The notes below the pieces were generated by a model. It searched no databases and was not told where the DNA came from. It worked only from the letters and a program-made list of their open reading frames with translations. From SXWH01 sp014189875 (GTDB taxonomy: Bacteria > Verrucomicrobiota > Verrucomicrobiia > Chthoniobacterales > Chthoniobacteraceae): DNA of 64,000 bases. The stretch is taken from positions 1 through 64,000 of the forward strand of contig JBIIEM010000002.1 of assembly GCA_044237855.1 (NCBI GenBank). The letters run 5' to 3'. Position numbers and translations under genes: made by a program. Positions 33,644 through 41,826 of the stretch are shown here, piece by piece (position 1 is the stretch's first letter; each line of letters opens with the position of its first letter).

Positions 33644-34369
33644 ATGGCCGAACCGACCCCACCCACCGACGCAGCAGACCGGCGTCCGCTGAAGTCGCGT
33701 TCGTATGCGTGGGTGCGACGGTTTGCGGCGGCGCTCGTGCGGGCGAGAATCACGCCGAACGGCATTTCGATCTTCGGCGTGGTGCTCGCGATTATCGGAT
33801 TTGCAATCCTGTGGACGGTCTCGCGCGGATGGCTTCCGGCGTCGCTCGGCCTGCTGCTCGCCGCCGTGTGTGTGCAAGGCCGGCTCATGTGCAACATGAT
33901 GGACGGCCTTGTCGCCGTCGAAGGCGGGCTGAAGTCGAAAGGCGGCGATCTTTTCAACGAAATTCCCGACCGCATCGAGGACGCGCTCTTCCTTACCGGC
34001 GCGGGCATCGCGTGCGGACAGGTCGCGCTCGGGCTCGTCGCAGCAGTGCTCGCAGTCTTCACCGCATACGTCCGCGCATTCGGCGCATCGCTCGGCCAGG
34101 GACAGGATTTCTGCGGCCCGCTTGCGAAACCGCAGCGCATGTTTTTCCTCACCGCCGGACTGCTCGCCGCCGCGATCGGCGCGCTCTGCAATTTCACCGT
34201 AGTTTTGTCGCATGTGCAGCTTGGCCAACTTGGCCGTCTCGTAGCAGCGATCGGCAAGTTCTGCAATTTCACCGGCAACATCCTCGCGTGGATGCTCGCC
34301 TTCATCGCGGCGGGCACCGCGGTGACGGCTGCGCGCCGCATCGTCCGCTGCTACCGCCGCTCGTCATGA
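33644..34369 (+). CDS. CDP-alcohol phosphatidyltransferase family protein (YnbA-like)
   Basis: 241 residues with six or so membrane helices. The active-site region reads NMMDGLVAVEGGLKSKGGDL followed by FNEIPD. Compared with the usual D-x2-D-G-x2-A-R-x8-G-x3-D-x3-D, the first and third Asp are Asn and the Arg is Val, while the second and fourth Asp remain. I recall the same changes in a subfamily found in proteobacteria (NEVPDR), so this looks like a subfamily trait, not decay. It would join a CDP-activated group to an alcohol or alkyl acceptor. First gene of a tightly coupled four-gene set (ATGA overlap with the next gene). Confidence 0.8.
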   Translation: MAEPTPPTDAADRRPLKSRSYAWVRRFAAALVRARITPNGISIFGVVLAIIGFAILWTVSRGWLPASLGLLLAAVCVQGRLMCNMMDGLVAVEGGLKSKGGDLFNEIPDRIEDALFLTGAGIACGQVALGLVAAVLAVFTAYVRAFGASLGQGQDFCGPLAKPQRMFFLTAGLLAAAIGALCNFTVVLSHVQLGQLGRLVAAIGKFCNFTGNILAWMLAFIAAGTAVTAARRIVRCYRRSS

Positions 34370-34965
34370 CCGCGTCCTTCCTCGCATGGGTAGCCCGCAT
34401 CCTCACCGGCGCACGCGCGCGCTGGCAGGGCTGCGCGCCGGTCGCCGACCAGCGCGTGTATTTTGCAAACCACACGAGCAATCTCGACTTCGTCCTGCTG
34501 TGGGCGTCGCTGCCCGACGATCTGCGGCGCAGGACGCGGCCCGTCGCTGGGCGCGACTACTGGAAGGGCGGCGTGCGCGAATGGCTCGCGAGCCGTGTCT
34601 TCCGCGCGGTCCTCATCGAGCGCCGCACCGTCACGCGCGACAGCAATCCGCTCACGCCGATGCTCGACACGCTGCGCGGCGGCGAGTCGCTCATCATTTT
34701 CCCCGAGGGCACGCGCAACCCCGACGGCGAAGTGAATCCGTTCCGTCCTGGGCTTTTTCACATCGCAAAAGCCCTGCCCGAAATTCAGCTCGTGCCCGTC
34801 TTTATCGAAAACCTCAACCGCGTGCTGCCGAAGGGTGAAATCCTCCCCGTCCCGATGCTCTGCTCGGTCACATTCGGCGAACCCCTCCGCCTCGCGCAGG
34901 GCGAAATGAAACCTGATTTCCTCACCCGCGCCCGCGACGCGATGCTGGCACTGCGCCCGAAATGA
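34366..34965 (+). CDS. 1-acyl-glycerol-3-phosphate acyltransferase-like (PlsC family)
   Basis: 199 residues. The acyltransferase motifs are NHTSNLDFVLLWASL (NHxSxxD) near residue 35, the substrate motif FPEGTRNPDGEVNPFRPGLF near 115, and LVPVFIENLNRV near 145. There is only a weak N-terminal membrane helix. It would transfer an acyl chain to a lysolipid or a related alcohol. It overlaps the genes on both sides by four bases, so it is surely part of the same pathway as the CDP-alcohol transferase and the CdsA homologue. Confidence 0.85.
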   Translation: MTASFLAWVARILTGARARWQGCAPVADQRVYFANHTSNLDFVLLWASLPDDLRRRTRPVAGRDYWKGGVREWLASRVFRAVLIERRTVTRDSNPLTPMLDTLRGGESLIIFPEGTRNPDGEVNPFRPGLFHIAKALPEIQLVPVFIENLNRVLPKGEILPVPMLCSVTFGEPLRLAQGEMKPDFLTRARDAMLALRPK

Positions 34966-35903
34966 ACCTCGATCGCCAGACCCTCTTTCTCCTCGGCGGC
35001 GTGCTCGCGTTGCTGATCGTCGCGAGCATCATCGGCGCAATTTTGAAAGCGCGCGTGAAGGGCGAAAGCGGTCGCCGCGTCGTGGACAACCTCAACGCTC
35101 GCACCCGCGCATGGTGGGTGATGTGCATCGTCTTCGGCGGCGCGCTCGCGCTCGGGCGCACGGCGCTCGTCGTCATGTTTTCGCTGATGTCCTTTCTCGC
35201 GCTCCGCGAATTCATCACGCTCACGCCCACGCGCCGCGCGGATCATCGCACGCTGTTCTGGGCGTTTTTCATCATCCTCCCGCTGCACTACTGGCTCCTC
35301 GCGACCGCGTGGTACAATTTCTTCATCGTCCTCATCCCGGTGTATGCGTTCCTCTTCATCCCCATGCGCAGCGCGCTCGCGGGCGACACGGAGCACTTCA
35401 TGGAGCGCACCGCGAAAATCCAATGGGGCCTCATGCTCGCCGTCTATTGCGTGAGCCACGCGCCCGCGCTGTTCCTCCTCGAGATAAAAGGAATGCCGGA
35501 CTGCCATGCGCGGCTGCTCTTCTTCCTCGTGTGCATCGCGCAAATCTCCGACGTGCTGCAGTACGTCTGGGGCAAAATCTGCGGCAAACATCCCGTCGCG
35601 CCAAAGCTGAGCCCAAACAAAACCATCGAAGGCCTGGTCGGGGGCGGACTCTCGGCGACTGCCGTCGGCGCCGCGCTGTGGTGGAGCACGCCGTTCACGC
35701 CGCTTCAGGCCGCGGGAATGGCCGCGGTAATCGTGGTCATGGGATTCTTCGGCGGACTCGTGATGAGCGCGATCAAGCGCGACCGCGGCGTGAAAGACTA
35801 CGGCGAACTCATTCCCGGCCACGGCGGCGTGCTCGACCGCATTGATTCGCTCTGCTTCGCCGCGCCGGTGTTCTTCCACCTCGTGAAGTGGATCTGGACG
35901 TGA
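34962..35903 (+). CDS. Phosphatidate cytidylyltransferase homologue (CdsA/YnbB-like)
   Basis: 313 residues with about eight membrane helices. The CTP-transferase signature is near the end: SAIKRDRGVKDYGELIPGHG with GVLDRIDS after it, which matches S-x3-K-R-x4-K-D-x5-P-G-H-G-G-x2-D-R-x-D. It would activate phosphatidic acid (or a related phospholipid) with CTP for the CDP-alcohol transferase two genes upstream. The ATGA overlap with the acyltransferase supports co-translation. The housekeeping cdsA may well lie elsewhere; this copy belongs to the special cluster. Confidence 0.88.
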   Translation: MNLDRQTLFLLGGVLALLIVASIIGAILKARVKGESGRRVVDNLNARTRAWWVMCIVFGGALALGRTALVVMFSLMSFLALREFITLTPTRRADHRTLFWAFFIILPLHYWLLATAWYNFFIVLIPVYAFLFIPMRSALAGDTEHFMERTAKIQWGLMLAVYCVSHAPALFLLEIKGMPDCHARLLFFLVCIAQISDVLQYVWGKICGKHPVAPKLSPNKTIEGLVGGGLSATAVGAALWWSTPFTPLQAAGMAAVIVVMGFFGGLVMSAIKRDRGVKDYGELIPGHGGVLDRIDSLCFAAPVFFHLVKWIWT

Positions 35904-36005
35904 AAATGAACGGCAACTTCGTAGCGACGCTGACCGCCCGTTTTTTTCAGACTCACGAGTTGGAGGGCGGCGCGACTTCATCTGAGTTGGCAGTCGGCGC
36001 GGCTG

Positions 36006-36203
36006 CATCCGAGCGCCAAAGGCGCGAACCATGCCAGCCCAGGGCAACGCCCTGGGTTGCTGGTATAAAAACGACCAAAGCCCTGAAAGGGCGGCACCAC
36101 GATGGCGCGCCCCTTCAGGGCTTTGATCCTGTTAAACCACGTTCCCAGGGCGTTGCCCTAGGCTGGTATGTCGCCGGGCCTTTGGCCCTCAAAAGTGTCG
36201 GCA
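36006..36203. repeat. Nested palindrome family 2, copy 2
   Basis: Same layout as 25919-26117: outer GAGCGCCAAAGGCGC with GGGCCTTTGGCCCTC, middle CCAGCCCAGGGCAACGCCC with CCCAGGGCGTTGCCC + TAGGCTGG, inner AAAGCCCTGAAAGGGCG with CGCCCCTTCAGGGCTTT. It sits inside the lipid gene cluster, between the CdsA homologue and the hydrolase-methyltransferase gene. Confidence 0.9.
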
Positions 36204-36243
36204 TACAAGTGCCGTGCAGACTCCATTACTTCAACGAACAGTC

Positions 36244-38004
36244 ATGACTCCCGCACCGCTCCCGCAAAATCCCGTGCTCACCGGCACGCGCACCACATTC
36301 ACCGCCGACGACGGCGAGACGCTGCAATACAAAATCTGGGCTCCTGCCACCGGCTTCAAGCGCGCCATGCTGCTCTTGCACCGCGGGCACGAACACGCAG
36401 ATCGCTGGGATGCCGTGGTGCCGCACCTCGCGCTGCCGGACACAGCGATCTTCGCATGGGAAGCGCGCGGTCACGGACAGTCTCCGGGGCGTCGCGGACA
36501 TGCGCCGGGCTTCATGGCCTACGTGCGCGACATGGAGACATTCGCGAATCACATCACCGCCACGCACGGAATACCGCTGGAGCAAATGTCCGTCGTCGCG
36601 CACAGCGTCGGCGCGGTCGCCGCAGCAGCGTGGGCGCACGACTACGCGCCGCCGCTCGCTGCGCTCGTGCTCGCGACTCCGGCCTTCGAGGTGAAGCTCT
36701 ACGTCCCCGGCGCACTCGCGGGCACGCGAATGCTGCTGAAGCTCAAACCGGACGCCACCATCAAGAGCTACGTGAACGGCGCATGGCTCACGCGCGACGG
36801 CGTGGAGCAGCGCGCCTACGACGCGGACAAGACGATCTCGAAGGACATCTCCGCACGCATCCTCGTCGAGCTTTTTGACACCGCGCAACGCACGATCGCC
36901 GACGCCGCGGTGATGACACAGCCGCTCCTGCTTTTCTCCGCGGGCGACGACAGCGTGGTGGAAAATTCCGCGCATGAAAATTTCTTCCTGCGCAACGGCG
37001 CGGCGGTGAAAGAGCACGTCGCGCTGCCATTCGCGCGCCACGCAATCTTCCACGATCTCTGCCGCGAGGAAGTATGCGCGACCATTCGCCGGTTTGTGCA
37101 GGAGCAGGCCGACGGCAAGCCCGCCTCCTCGCGCGGCGACGAGCGCGGCCCGACGAAATATGAATACGACACGCTGCGCCAGCCGCTCCCTGCGCTCTCG
37201 CTGAAAGGCATGTCGTTCGCAGTGCAACGCCTCTCGATGCGGACGATGGGCAAGCTCAGTGAAGGCATCACCCTCGGACTCCGCACGGGCTTTGATTCCG
37301 GCGAATCGCTCGACTACGTCTATCGCAACGAAGCGCGCGGCTTCCCCGTGATCGGCCAGATGATCGATCGCGGATATCTCAACGCAATCGGCTGGCGTGG
37401 AATCCGCCAGCGCCGCGAGATGCTGCGCGCCGCACTCCAGCGCGCCGCGTCCGCCGTGCGCAAGGACGGCCTGCCGCTCCACGTCGCCGACATCGCCGGC
37501 GGCGCAGGCCGCTACCTGCTCGACCTGCTCGCATCGGACGAAGGCACGGGCTTCTCCGCAACGTGCCGCGACCGCAGCGAGACCGCGCTCGCAGTCGGAC
37601 GCGCAAGCGCCAACGCGCTCGGCCTCGAAACGCACATCAAGCACGAGAAAGGCGACGCATTCGATCCCGCATCCATCGCAACGATCTCACCGCAACCCGG
37701 CATCGCGGTCGTCTCGGGACTCTACGAACTTTTCCCCGCAAACGATCTGCTGCGCCGCTCACTCGGCGCGCTGCACGCACTGCTCCCGGCAAAAGGCTGG
37801 CTGCTCTACACGTGCCAGCCGTGGCATCCGCAGGTGGAAATGATCGCCCGCGTGCTGCCGAACCGCGACGGCCAGCCATGGATCATGCGCCGCCGCGCGC
37901 AGGGCGAAATGGATTCGCTCGTTCGCGAAGCCGGCTTCGCCAAGGCCGCGCAGTGGACCGACGACTTCGGCATCTTCACCGTCGCCGCCGCGCGGAAGCC
38001 GTGA
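36244..38004 (+). CDS. Alpha/beta hydrolase-methyltransferase fusion (YnbC-like)
   Basis: 586 residues from the ATG at 36244; a GTG at 36214 in frame is less likely. Residues 20-300 are an alpha/beta hydrolase: LLLHRGHEHADRW (oxyanion loop), nucleophile Ser in VVAHSVGAVAA, Asp in LFSAGDDSVVE and His in PFARHAIFHDL. Residues 320-580 are a class I SAM methyltransferase (HVADIAGGAGRYLLDLLA, VVSGLYELFP). The same fusion, of almost this length, is YnbC in the E. coli ynbABCD operon as I recall it. It may deacylate or demethylate, then methylate, a lipid head group. The stop overlaps the next start (GTGA). Confidence 0.85.
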   Translation: MTPAPLPQNPVLTGTRTTFTADDGETLQYKIWAPATGFKRAMLLLHRGHEHADRWDAVVPHLALPDTAIFAWEARGHGQSPGRRGHAPGFMAYVRDMETFANHITATHGIPLEQMSVVAHSVGAVAAAAWAHDYAPPLAALVLATPAFEVKLYVPGALAGTRMLLKLKPDATIKSYVNGAWLTRDGVEQRAYDADKTISKDISARILVELFDTAQRTIADAAVMTQPLLLFSAGDDSVVENSAHENFFLRNGAAVKEHVALPFARHAIFHDLCREEVCATIRRFVQEQADGKPASSRGDERGPTKYEYDTLRQPLPALSLKGMSFAVQRLSMRTMGKLSEGITLGLRTGFDSGESLDYVYRNEARGFPVIGQMIDRGYLNAIGWRGIRQRREMLRAALQRAASAVRKDGLPLHVADIAGGAGRYLLDLLASDEGTGFSATCRDRSETALAVGRASANALGLETHIKHEKGDAFDPASIATISPQPGIAVVSGLYELFPANDLLRRSLGALHALLPAKGWLLYTCQPWHPQVEMIARVLPNRDGQPWIMRRRAQGEMDSLVREAGFAKAAQWTDDFGIFTVAAARKP

Positions 38005-38520
38005 GCGCAGCGCGCGAAACCGAAAAAGCGAGTCGCTAAACTGCCGTCCCCGAACGCGGCCTACGCTGGCGCGGACTCGCGTGGCTCTCGCTCTGCGGCC
38101 CGTGGTTTTTCATCGCATACGGATTTTGCAATTGGTTCACGTCGCGCCGCACGGATGTCGGCACCTGGTATTGGGAGTGGGAAAAGCGCGTGCCCTTCGT
38201 GCCGGAACTCGTCGTCCCGTATTGGTCGCTCGATCTGCTTTTCGTCATCGCATTTTTCCTCCCGCGCACGAAAGACGAACTGCGCATCCTCGGCACGCGC
38301 ATCTTCGCGATCATCACACTCACCGGCGTGTGCTTTTTGATCTGGCCTCTGAAGTTCGATCTCCCGCGCCCCATGCCGACGGGATGGACCGCGCCGTTCT
38401 TCCGCGCGCTTTACGCAAACGATCTGCCCTTCAATCTCGCGCCATCGCTGCACATCGGCCTGCGCTGTCTTTTCTGGATCACGTACGGCCGGCACATGCG
38501 CGGCTGGGCGCGGACCGCGA
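38001..38520 (+). pseudogene. YnbD-like phosphatase, N-terminal PAP2 half
   Basis: Starts GTG at 38001, overlapping the previous stop (GTGA), but codon 13 is TAA (38037-38039). After it the frame stays open and reads ERGLRWRGLAWLSLCGPWFF and more helices. It then reaches the PAP2 motifs KFDLPRPMPTGW (K-x6-R-P) and NLAPSLHIGL (P-S-x-H). The frame leaves the family after GWARTAM near 38520, where a transposase relic begins. The missing C-terminal half lies 10 kb away at 48660-49502. An internal GTG at 38190 could give a shortened product. Confidence 0.8.
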
Positions 38521-38823
38521 TGCGCCACCGTGTCGGTCTCCATTCAGCCGGGGTGATCCACCGCCCACTTCTCGTTGTGAATGGGGATCAGCGTGCGCAG
38601 CAGGCTCCCGGGCTTGGTGCCGCCCATCGCGCGCCGCAGCGCCTCGATGCGCGCCGGCTCCAGCAGCCGATCCAGCTTCGCCGGGCTGGCCGCGAGCACC
38701 TAGCGCCGCAGCCGCACCGGTAGCCGTCCTTCGCGCCGCTCATAATACGGCAGCCAGAGCACCAGCGCCGGGGCCAGCCGCTTGCCGCAGAGCTGGTCGC
38801 CGCCAGCCACACTTTCATCCCTC
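38521..38823 (-). mobile_element. Integrase-type (DDE) transposase relic
   Basis: The minus strand reads GDQLCGKRLAPALVLWLPYY then ERREGRLPVRLRR, stop, VLAASPAKLDRLLEPARIEA, MGGTKPGSLLRTLIPIHN and EKWAVDHPG, stop, METDTVAHRG. This is the middle of a widespread integrase-catalytic transposase (typical phrases: AKLDRLLAPAR, GTKPGTLLRTQIPI, EADTVAH with the first catalytic Asp). Two in-frame stops make it dead. Its end abuts the broken PAP2 gene. Confidence 0.75.
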
Positions 38824-38900
38824 TCTTCCCGGTGTCATTTTCCCGTGAGGCAACGCGCCGGGAGTCCTGCGGCAACCCGGGGACAGCACGGCTGGGTATT

Positions 38901-38923
38901 TTATTGCAACTTGTTTGCAATAA
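38901..38923. promoter_or_regulatory. Zur/Fur-type operator upstream of the island
   Basis: Perfect 9-bp inverted repeat, TTATTGCAA, spacer CTTGT, TTGCAATAA. It is AT-rich inside GC-rich DNA and lies 73 bases before the first PEP-CTERM gene. A Fur-family regulator is encoded in the same island. It is followed by AATAATTGACA, which could hold promoter elements. The intergenic 38824-38995 otherwise shows no gene. Confidence 0.7.
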
Positions 38924-38995
38924 ATAATTGACAAGAATCAATGCTGACGTGCAAGAGGGCGCGCGCACACGCAACTACATCCCATTAACAATCCA

Positions 38996-39754
38996 ATGAT
39001 CACCATTCACCGCACCATCCTCGCAACCTGCCTCACGGCGCTCGCCACGTTGCCCGCCTCAGCGGCACTACTATACACTCAGGGCCACGGCGACATCGGC
39101 ATCGCTTACGATGCCGATGCCGGCTTTTGGGACCTGCACATCCACCTCCACCAGTTCGCCGTGGTGGGCGGCATCCCTCTCGCGACGGATGCCGAGTATG
39201 GGCCGAACGAGATCACCATCGCCGTGCCGAATCCCAGCGTGCCGCGCCCGGCGGGTTCCAGCTTCAGCCCCATCGGCATCGAGGCCGGGCAGCCGATGTG
39301 GTTTCTCCCGCAGACGCAGGACGTGAACAAGCCCTTCTTCGGATTCGCCACAGAGGAACTCACCCCGGCGGACTGGACGAGCAATGTCGCGTTGAAGCTC
39401 ACCGGCATCTCTGGCACGGGTGTGAGTGCAGGCGGATTTCTCGCACTTTGGGAGACGGATGGTTTCGGGCAGAAGACGTTCAATTGGACATCCGCGGACG
39501 GGCTGGATTCGAGCGATGTTCTGGATTTGATTCCCGGAACCCACGCGCATTTCTCGATGGCGTTCACCAAGGCGGGCACCTACGACATCACCGTGGAGGC
39601 GCGCGCGACGCATGTGGATGACGGCGAGATCGTGGGTTCGGCTACTTACAGCTTCGAAGTCGTCCCCGTCCCGGAGCCGGCGACCACTTTCATCGGAATG
39701 GCCTGCATCGGCATCGCGACCCTCAGGAGGAGTCGCAGGCAGGTGCGGCGCTAG
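38996..39754 (+). CDS. PEP-CTERM protein with a choice-of-anchor M type domain
   Basis: 252 residues. A signal peptide (MITIHRTILATCLTALATLP, cleavage ASA) is followed by a domain opening LLYTQGHGDIGIAYDADAGF then WDLHIHLHQF. His clusters at both sites and at PGTHAHFSMAF suggest a bound metal. The C-terminus is a PEP-CTERM sorting signal: VPVPEPATTF, hydrophobic stretch, basic tail RRSRRQVRR. The domain resembles the TIGR03769-type 'surface-anchored protein' repeat, which in Actinobacteria accompanies metal-type ABC binding proteins. It follows the Zur-like operator, so it is probably made when zinc is scarce and held at the cell surface by the exosortase. Confidence 0.75.
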   Translation: MITIHRTILATCLTALATLPASAALLYTQGHGDIGIAYDADAGFWDLHIHLHQFAVVGGIPLATDAEYGPNEITIAVPNPSVPRPAGSSFSPIGIEAGQPMWFLPQTQDVNKPFFGFATEELTPADWTSNVALKLTGISGTGVSAGGFLALWETDGFGQKTFNWTSADGLDSSDVLDLIPGTHAHFSMAFTKAGTYDITVEARATHVDDGEIVGSATYSFEVVPVPEPATTFIGMACIGIATLRRSRRQVRR

Positions 39755-39830
39755 GCTGATGTTCAAAGAAGGCAGCCCGGCGCTCCACTGCGAATACCAG
39801 CGGAGCGTCGGCTGCTGATGCCGCATATTC

Positions 39831-39851
39831 ATTGCAATAACTTGTTTCAAA
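39831..39851. promoter_or_regulatory. Second, imperfect Zur-type site before the GTPase operon
   Basis: ATTGCAATAACTTGTTTCAA directly before the ATG at 39852. It shares ATTGCAA, CTTGTTT and CAA with the perfect site at 38901, with small insertions. Position over the start would block transcription or translation. Confidence 0.45.
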
Positions 39852-41111
39852 ATGGCCAAACTTCCAGTCACCGTCCTTAGCGGATTCCTCGGCGCGGGGA
39901 AAACCACGCTGCTCAACCACATCCTGCACAACCGCGAGGGCAAGCGCGTCGCGGTCATCGTCAATGACATGAGCGAGGTGAACATTGACGCCGCGCTCGT
40001 GGCGGGCGGCGGCTCGGCGCTCTCGCGCACCGAGGAAAAACTCGTGGAGATGAGCAATGGCTGCATCTGCTGCACGCTGCGCGAGGATCTGCTGAAAGAG
40101 GTGCGCAAGCTCGCGGCGGAAGGCCGTTTCGACTACCTGCTCATCGAGAGCACCGGCATCAGCGAGCCGCTTCCCGTCGCGGAGACGTTTGCCTTCCAGG
40201 ATGAGGACGGCTCCTCGCTCGGCGACATCGCCCGGCTCGACACGATGGTCACGGTCGTGGACGCGTTCAATTTCTGGCGGGAATTCGAGGACAACGATTC
40301 GCTCGGCGACCGCAAGCTCGCGCTCGGCGAAGAGGACCAGCGCACCGTCGTGGACCTGCTCGTGGATCAGATCGAATTCGCAGATGTGGTCATCCTGAAC
40401 AAATGCGACCTCGCCGAGGAGGCGGACATTTTGAAGACCGAGGGTGCGGTGCGGAAACTGAATCCGCGCGCAAAGCTCATCCGCAGCGAGAAGAGCCGAG
40501 TGCCACTCGCCGAGGTGCTCGACACGGGCCGGTTTGATTTTGATGAAGCCGCAAAAGCGCCAGGCTGGATGAAAGTGATGCGCGGCGAGGAGACGAGCGA
40601 GGCGGACGAATACGGCTTTTCGTCCTTCGTCTATCGCGCACGGCGGCCATTTCATCCACGGCGATTCTGGAAGGTCATCCAGAGCGAATGGCCGGGTGTC
40701 GTCCGGAGCAAGGGCTTCTTCTGGCTCGCGACGCGCCCGCGTTTCGTCGGCGTGTGGTCGCAGTCCGGCGGTGCGTGCGAATACCGCGGCGGTGGCATCT
40801 GGTGGGCTGCCGTGCCGCGCGGCGAGTGGCCGATCGATGACGAGATCGAAAAGGACATCCATCGCAACTGGCAGGAGCCGCATGGCGACCGGAGGCAGGA
40901 GATCGTGATCATCGGCCACGACCTCGACCAGACGGCGCTCACCGGATTGCTCGATTCGGCGCTGCTCACGGATGCCGAGATGAAGCGCGGTGAAGCGGCG
41001 TGGGCAAAATTCAAGGATCCGTTCGCACCGTGGAAGACCGTGGAGGAGCTCGCCGCCGAGGAGGGCGCACACGATCCCGGAGAGCAGCACCTACACGCAC
41101 ATTCCCACTGA
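39852..41111 (+). CDS. G3E (COG0523/CobW) GTPase, zinc-type metallochaperone
   Basis: 419 residues. GTPase motifs: Walker A GFLGAGKTTLLNHIL, the metal-binding Cys motif NGCICCTLREDLL near 70, ESTGISEP (switch), and NKCD near 180. The CobW C-terminal domain has RPFHPRRFWKVI near 260. A His-rich tail HLHAHSH closes the protein. COG0523 members under Zur deliver zinc to essential enzymes when it is scarce; the length (over 400) and C-terminal domain fit the ZigA-like group. It opens an eight-gene run with gaps of 0-36 bases, mostly overlapping. Confidence 0.9.
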   Translation: MAKLPVTVLSGFLGAGKTTLLNHILHNREGKRVAVIVNDMSEVNIDAALVAGGGSALSRTEEKLVEMSNGCICCTLREDLLKEVRKLAAEGRFDYLLIESTGISEPLPVAETFAFQDEDGSSLGDIARLDTMVTVVDAFNFWREFEDNDSLGDRKLALGEEDQRTVVDLLVDQIEFADVVILNKCDLAEEADILKTEGAVRKLNPRAKLIRSEKSRVPLAEVLDTGRFDFDEAAKAPGWMKVMRGEETSEADEYGFSSFVYRARRPFHPRRFWKVIQSEWPGVVRSKGFFWLATRPRFVGVWSQSGGACEYRGGGIWWAAVPRGEWPIDDEIEKDIHRNWQEPHGDRRQEIVIIGHDLDQTALTGLLDSALLTDAEMKRGEAAWAKFKDPFAPWKTVEELAAEEGAHDPGEQHLHAHSH

Positions 41112-41116
41112 GCGCG

Positions 41117-41794
41117 ATGGAAACGATCGCGACGGATTTCATCACCGGCACGGAGCCGGAAATCCTCGAATCCATCGTGGAGAATTGCGTGAGCCTCTGC
41201 CTGTGGGAACGCGCCCCGAAGCCGGATGTCGCTGCGTTTCTCGCGGAGATCGTCACACTGAAAATACCGCTCGCACTGGACTTCATCATGGAGCCCGGCG
41301 CATCCGCCAAAGTCGCGCCAAGTGTGCGGGAGCAGTTCGGCGCGAATCTCTCCGAGCCGGCGGTGGATTCGCTGCTGAGTGATGTGGACCGGCTCATCGC
41401 CCGATTCCGCGCGGCCAGCGGCGCACCCGCGATCCGCGTGCGCCTCACCCGCATCGTGGACGCGGCGTGCGCGGTCTTTCACACAGACACGCTGAGCCTC
41501 CGGCTGCTCTGCACCTACCACGGCGACGGCACGCAGTGGATCCCGAATGAACACGCCAACCGGAAGCAGCTCGGCCTGCGCGGGCGGAGCATCGGCAAGG
41601 CGAACCGCGCCATCGCGCCCGACCCCTCCCGCATCCGCACGATGCCCGCGTGGCACGTCGCCATTTTCAAGGGCCGCACCTTTCCCGGCGACGGGGAAAG
41701 CGCGCTCATCCATCGCAGCCACCCGCAATGCTGTGAGGCACACGCGCGCATCCGCCTCGTGCTCGACATCGCGGGCGCGGGCCAGGGCTGCTGA
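41117..41794 (+). CDS. DUF1826-family protein
   Basis: 225 residues from the ATG at 41117. It has the DUF1826 phrases LDFIMEPGASAKVAP and LCTYHGDGTQWIPN and the late IHRSHPQ. The family occurs almost only beside COG0523 GTPases in Zur-regulated operons, and its conserved His/Asp (YHGDGTQW) could bind metal or act as a 2OG-type hydroxylase would, but no activity is known. No signal peptide. It is five bases after the first GTPase gene. Confidence 0.85.
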   Translation: METIATDFITGTEPEILESIVENCVSLCLWERAPKPDVAAFLAEIVTLKIPLALDFIMEPGASAKVAPSVREQFGANLSEPAVDSLLSDVDRLIARFRAASGAPAIRVRLTRIVDAACAVFHTDTLSLRLLCTYHGDGTQWIPNEHANRKQLGLRGRSIGKANRAIAPDPSRIRTMPAWHVAIFKGRTFPGDGESALIHRSHPQCCEAHARIRLVLDIAGAGQGC

Positions 41795-41826
41795 GCGAGG
41801 CCCTCCGTCAGGAAAGAACCGCAACT

